The translations under genes were made by a program, and so were the position numbers. From NCBI GenBank assembly GCA_026415135.1, contig JAOAHS010000037.1, positions 1 to 64,000 on the forward strand: a stretch of DNA of 64,000 nucleotides, read 5' to 3'. The stretch is from Calditerrivibrio sp. (lineage in GTDB: Bacteria; Chrysiogenota; Deferribacteres; Deferribacterales; Calditerrivibrionaceae). Of this stretch, positions 63,477-64,000 are shown piece by piece. The notes under the pieces are model-generated. The model saw only the letters and a program-made list of their open reading frames with translations. It did no database searches and was not told the origin of the DNA. Every line of letters starts with the position of its first letter. The stretch's first letter is position 1.

Positions 63477-64000
63477 TTAAACGATCATATATTTAACTAT
63501 ATTTATAAAGAATGTTGGAAACACACCTATTACTAACACGAATATCACCGCAAGTAGCGAAGCTATAAAGCTCGCTGGCTTCATCTCCAAGGACACCTCA
63601 TACTCCGGCTCCCTGAAGTACATGAAAATTGTCACCCTCATGTAGTAGTAACATGCTATTACACTGTTTATTACACCAATTATAGCAAGCCATATCAGTC
63701 CACTTTTTAAAGCTGCCGTAAATATATAAAATTTACCCATAAATCCAGCAAGGGGTGGAATACCTGCAAGGGAGAACATAAATATAAGCATCGCAAGGGC
63801 AGCCATTGGATATTTCTTACCTATCCCTGCAAAGCTCTCAATCCTTTCATCTTCTATCATACCTTTATTCTTAAGGAGAGAAAGTATCGTAAAAGCTCCA
63901 ATATTCATAAAGCCATAAACCATAGCATAAAAGGCTATAGCCTGATAACCAAGCTCATTTAGTGATACAACGCCTATGAGCATGTAACCTGCATGGGAGA
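63477..64000 (-). CDS. nuoN: NADH-quinone oxidoreductase subunit N, 5' end beyond window
   Basis: The open frame runs past the window edge, with the sequence SHAGYMLIGVVSLNELG at the edge, a well-known NuoN stretch. The seen C-terminal part (about 174 residues) has at least five membrane segments: IAFYAMVYGFMNIGAFTIL, FMFSLAGIPPLAGFMGKFYIF, SVIACYYYMRVTIFMYF and a last hydrophobic run. The PPLAGFxGKFYIF motif is a hallmark of the antiporter-like subunits of complex I. It takes part in proton pumping in the inner membrane. The first two thirds of the gene are missing here. Confidence 0.95.
   Translation of the reverse strand, partial: SHAGYMLIGVVSLNELGYQAIAFYAMVYGFMNIGAFTILSLLKNKGMIEDERIESFAGIGKKYPMAALAMLIFMFSLAGIPPLAGFMGKFYIFTAALKSGLIWLAIIGVINSVIACYYYMRVTIFMYFREPEYEVSLEMKPASFIASLLAVIFVLVIGVFPTFFINIVKYMIV

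Overview
The window (about 35% G+C by eye, dense, mostly minus-strand operons) looks like chromosomal core DNA of an anaerobic, flagellated, diderm bacterium. Lipid A/heptose genes (gmhA, rfaE2), an outer-membrane FadL-type porin, P-ring assembly protein FlgA, a haem-binding sensor kinase, a c-type cytochrome, succinyl-CoA ligase and NADH dehydrogenase subunit N all fit. The gene content and AT-rich style suggest Deferribacterota (Calditerrivibrio/Deferribacter-like); this placement is inference from gene style, not a database match. No tRNA, rRNA, CRISPR array, complete insertion sequence or prophage was seen.

Layout. 1-2.7 kb is a decaying stretch: the 5' part of an AAA-ATPase-like gene, two oppositely oriented remnants of outer-membrane beta-barrel genes, and a CsgG/LpoB-like lipoprotein pseudogene with several separate lesions. 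2.7-9.9 kb holds a thioesterase, flgA-flgG-flgF, two lipoproteins and a large exported TPR-CHAT protein. 10-19.4 kb has a CX3CH cytochrome, a stand-alone NRPS-type aminotransferase, and a seven-gene operon running from a FAD/Fe-S dehydrogenase through miaB to a double-rhodanese protein. 19.5-29 kb holds phoH-gmhA-rfaE2-mfd, a SecB-like gene, and HD-GYP/ACT/deformylase/2-hydroxyacid dehydrogenase. 29-33.5 kb is a plus-strand operon of ClpC, a PanE-Nudix fusion and a divergent SDR. 33.5-36.4 kb is a haem-sensing two-component system coupled to a SafE-type membrane protein.

36.6-41.7 kb (plus) carries psd-pssA, leuA and a TPP riboswitch with its terminator ahead of thiG-thiH. 41.7-50.8 kb (minus) carries an MFS transporter with a probable non-AUG start, a split NAD synthetase, moaC, ychF, typA, a thiamine-binding protein and sucCD; between the last two lies an orphan plus-strand promoter/terminator pair that may be a small RNA. 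51-53.4 kb has a FadL-type porin and a metallo-hydrolase. 53.4-64 kb (minus) runs through nadA, ymdB, rny, ygfA, rarA, a 6S RNA, zapA, a ZapB-like protein, pheT-pheS, a ferritin-like protein and the 3' part of nuoN.

Most genes are conserved housekeeping genes in tight, often overlapping operons. The least ordinary items are the 6S RNA whose closing stem contains the rarA ribosome binding site, the candidate C-rich small RNA at 48.67 kb, the exported TPR-CHAT protein, the PanE-Nudix fusion, the catalytically divergent SDR, the haem-sensor/SafE module and the multi-lesion lipoprotein pseudogene. I found no clear, wholly new multi-gene system.
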